Shown: piece by piece, positions 5,848-6,793 of the stretch
Numbering within the stretch: position 1 is the stretch's first letter
Layout of the letters: every line of letters starts with the position of its first letter
Position numbers and translations under genes: made by a program
Notes under the pieces: generated by a model
What the model was told of the DNA's origin: nothing
Seen by the model: the letters and a program-made list of their open reading frames with translations, nothing else
Databases searched by the model: none
NCBI GenBank assembly: GCA_003151275.1
Contig: PLXC01000023.1
Span: 1-6,793 of the forward strand
Reading direction: 5' to 3'
Source: Candidatus Melainabacteria bacterium
GTDB taxonomy: Bacteria; Cyanobacteriota; Vampirovibrionia; Obscuribacterales; Obscuribacteraceae
DNA length: 6,793 bases

Positions 5848-6793
5848 CTTAGTTTAGAACTTTTCGCGGCATCAACCAAATCTTGAACCATTTGGTCAAC
5901 AAGCGATTGAGGGAATTCAGGGAGCTTGCTATCAAGCTGGCTCGTTTCTGGATGAGCCAGGCAATACTCTTCAGCAAATTCAAATTGGTTATTACAGCTA
6001 TAGACTTGGCGTCGTGATTGTTTGAGCTGAAGAAGGTTGTACTGATCAACGGTTTCTTTTGTGAGAAAACCTAATTTCTGATCGTAATCTGGCGGAAAAA
6101 ATTTGCGGTCGTACATTGTGATGACTAATTTGGGCGAGACGGGGAATATGAGCTGGATTCCGTATGAATCAAATCCGTCATCTCCTGGCTTGATCGGAAT
6201 TTTCACGACCGGATGATCCGATGTGATCAATGGCGTAGAGTGAGTATTGATGCCGTATGTCCAATATTTAGTTGCAAAATACGGCATATAGTCTTTGAAT
6301 TGCAGAAAAGTCTCGATGTGAATGCTTTTGATTTCATTCTCAATGATTTCCACGGCCCAATCTTTAGGATTAAGGTCTGGAAAGCCTATCGGAAGAGTAG
6401 CTTCCAGGCCTTTTTGACAAATTTTAGTAAATGTTTTTCTGATGTAAGCGCGAACATCGTCTGTTCGCAAAGACTGCAAAGCAATGAAGTACGAGAGATC
6501 AATTCGCTCTTTTCTGTTTAGAAAATCGCGAGGCGGTGTGGGTTCGCCAGGAAAAGCAGCTGCTGTAGCGGCTGCGTCATTCCTAAGAGTTCTTATTAGA
6601 GGAGCTAGTTTGCCCTCTATTTCGGAAAGAAATTTTTCTACGATCTGATAGGTTTCAGGTTTGGCTTCATCAAGAGTTCCTTCCAAATCGTTAAACCAAC
6701 TGCCTCCGCTGACATTGGAACATTCGGCGGCAAAAATTTTTTGATTGATTTTATCGAAACACCATAACTGGAGTTCCCCCCAAAAGGTAGACA
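5841..6793 (-). CDS. DUF4238-family protein, 5' end outside the window
   Basis: The reading frame stays open to the right edge (first full codon at 6791), so the start lies outside and 316 residues are visible. Counting from that codon, ELQLWCFDK (6-14) and the following SNVSGGSWFNDLEGTLDE match the early part of DUF4238 proteins. FIALQSLRTDDVRAYI (102-117), LITSDHPVV (188-196) and the FPVSPKL segment (216-222) are the family's most typical stretches. The N-terminal His-Tyr-x-Pro segment usual for the family would be upstream of the window. A TTG at 6686 is in frame but would cut off conserved sequence, so it is not the likely start. The biochemical function of DUF4238 is not established. The proteins are often seen in accessory regions, which fits here, but a defence role is speculation. 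The gene ends at the hairpin described at 5802-5847. Confidence 0.78.
   Translation of the reverse strand, partial: STFWGELQLWCFDKINQKIFAAECSNVSGGSWFNDLEGTLDEAKPETYQIVEKFLSEIEGKLAPLIRTLRNDAAATAAAFPGEPTPPRDFLNRKERIDLSYFIALQSLRTDDVRAYIRKTFTKICQKGLEATLPIGFPDLNPKDWAVEIIENEIKSIHIETFLQFKDYMPYFATKYWTYGINTHSTPLITSDHPVVKIPIKPGDDGFDSYGIQLIFPVSPKLVITMYDRKFFPPDYDQKLGFLTKETVDQYNLLQLKQSRRQVYSCNNQFEFAEEYCLAHPETSQLDSKLPEFPQSLVDQMVQDLVDAAKSSKLSQ

Overview
The window looks like an accessory island (defence genes plus recombinases) on a bacterial chromosome or large replicon of moderate GC content. The host cannot be fixed from the sequence. The one lineage hint is the small recombinase at the left end. Its beginning (LTNKEIE, TDRDKTLF, YTGLRISE) and end (HSMRRT, LSRAGVPLR, GHSNLTQLQAYLEV) resemble the short tyrosine integrases common in Cyanobacteria and their non-photosynthetic relatives (Melainabacteria/Vampirovibrionia). 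This is an impression from memory, not a database result.

Left part (1-2658, plus strand). A 166-base leader carries two copies of a short repeat, one of them in the loop of a perfect hairpin. It leads into a complete 185-residue tyrosine recombinase (167-724). A 261-base gap follows, then a seven-helix M48 membrane zinc protease of the Ste24/CAAX type (986-2296). Next is a second, 5'-truncated recombinase (2326-2658) whose last 53 codons are 73% identical in DNA and 77% identical in protein to the first. The protease gene therefore sits between two direct-repeat recombinase modules.

Middle part (2672-4949, minus strand). This is a type IV toxin-antitoxin operon of the AbiE family: antitoxin/repressor AbiEi (4077-4895), then toxin AbiEii (2672-4087), overlapping by 11 nt. 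The toxin is unusually built. An AbiEii-type nucleotidyltransferase is followed by a WYL-like domain and a C-terminal Cys/His zinc-finger-like segment. Two abutting imperfect palindromes lie directly upstream of the AbiEi start codon. They share a half-site and look like the operator pair expected for AbiEi autoregulation.

Right part (5192-6793, minus strand). An unrecognised 171-residue protein has a winged-helix-like start and a charged coiled-coil-like middle. It is followed, across a perfect 10-bp hairpin flanked by 8-bp direct repeats, by a DUF4238-family gene whose 5' end lies beyond the window edge.

The AbiE pair is a self-contained abortive-infection or maintenance module. The recombinases explain how the segment may have been assembled. 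The protease, the winged-helix protein and the DUF4238 protein are cargo with no demonstrated link to AbiE. The most interesting points are the AbiEii-WYL-zinc-finger fusion with its operator pair, and the protease bracketed by recombinase copies.
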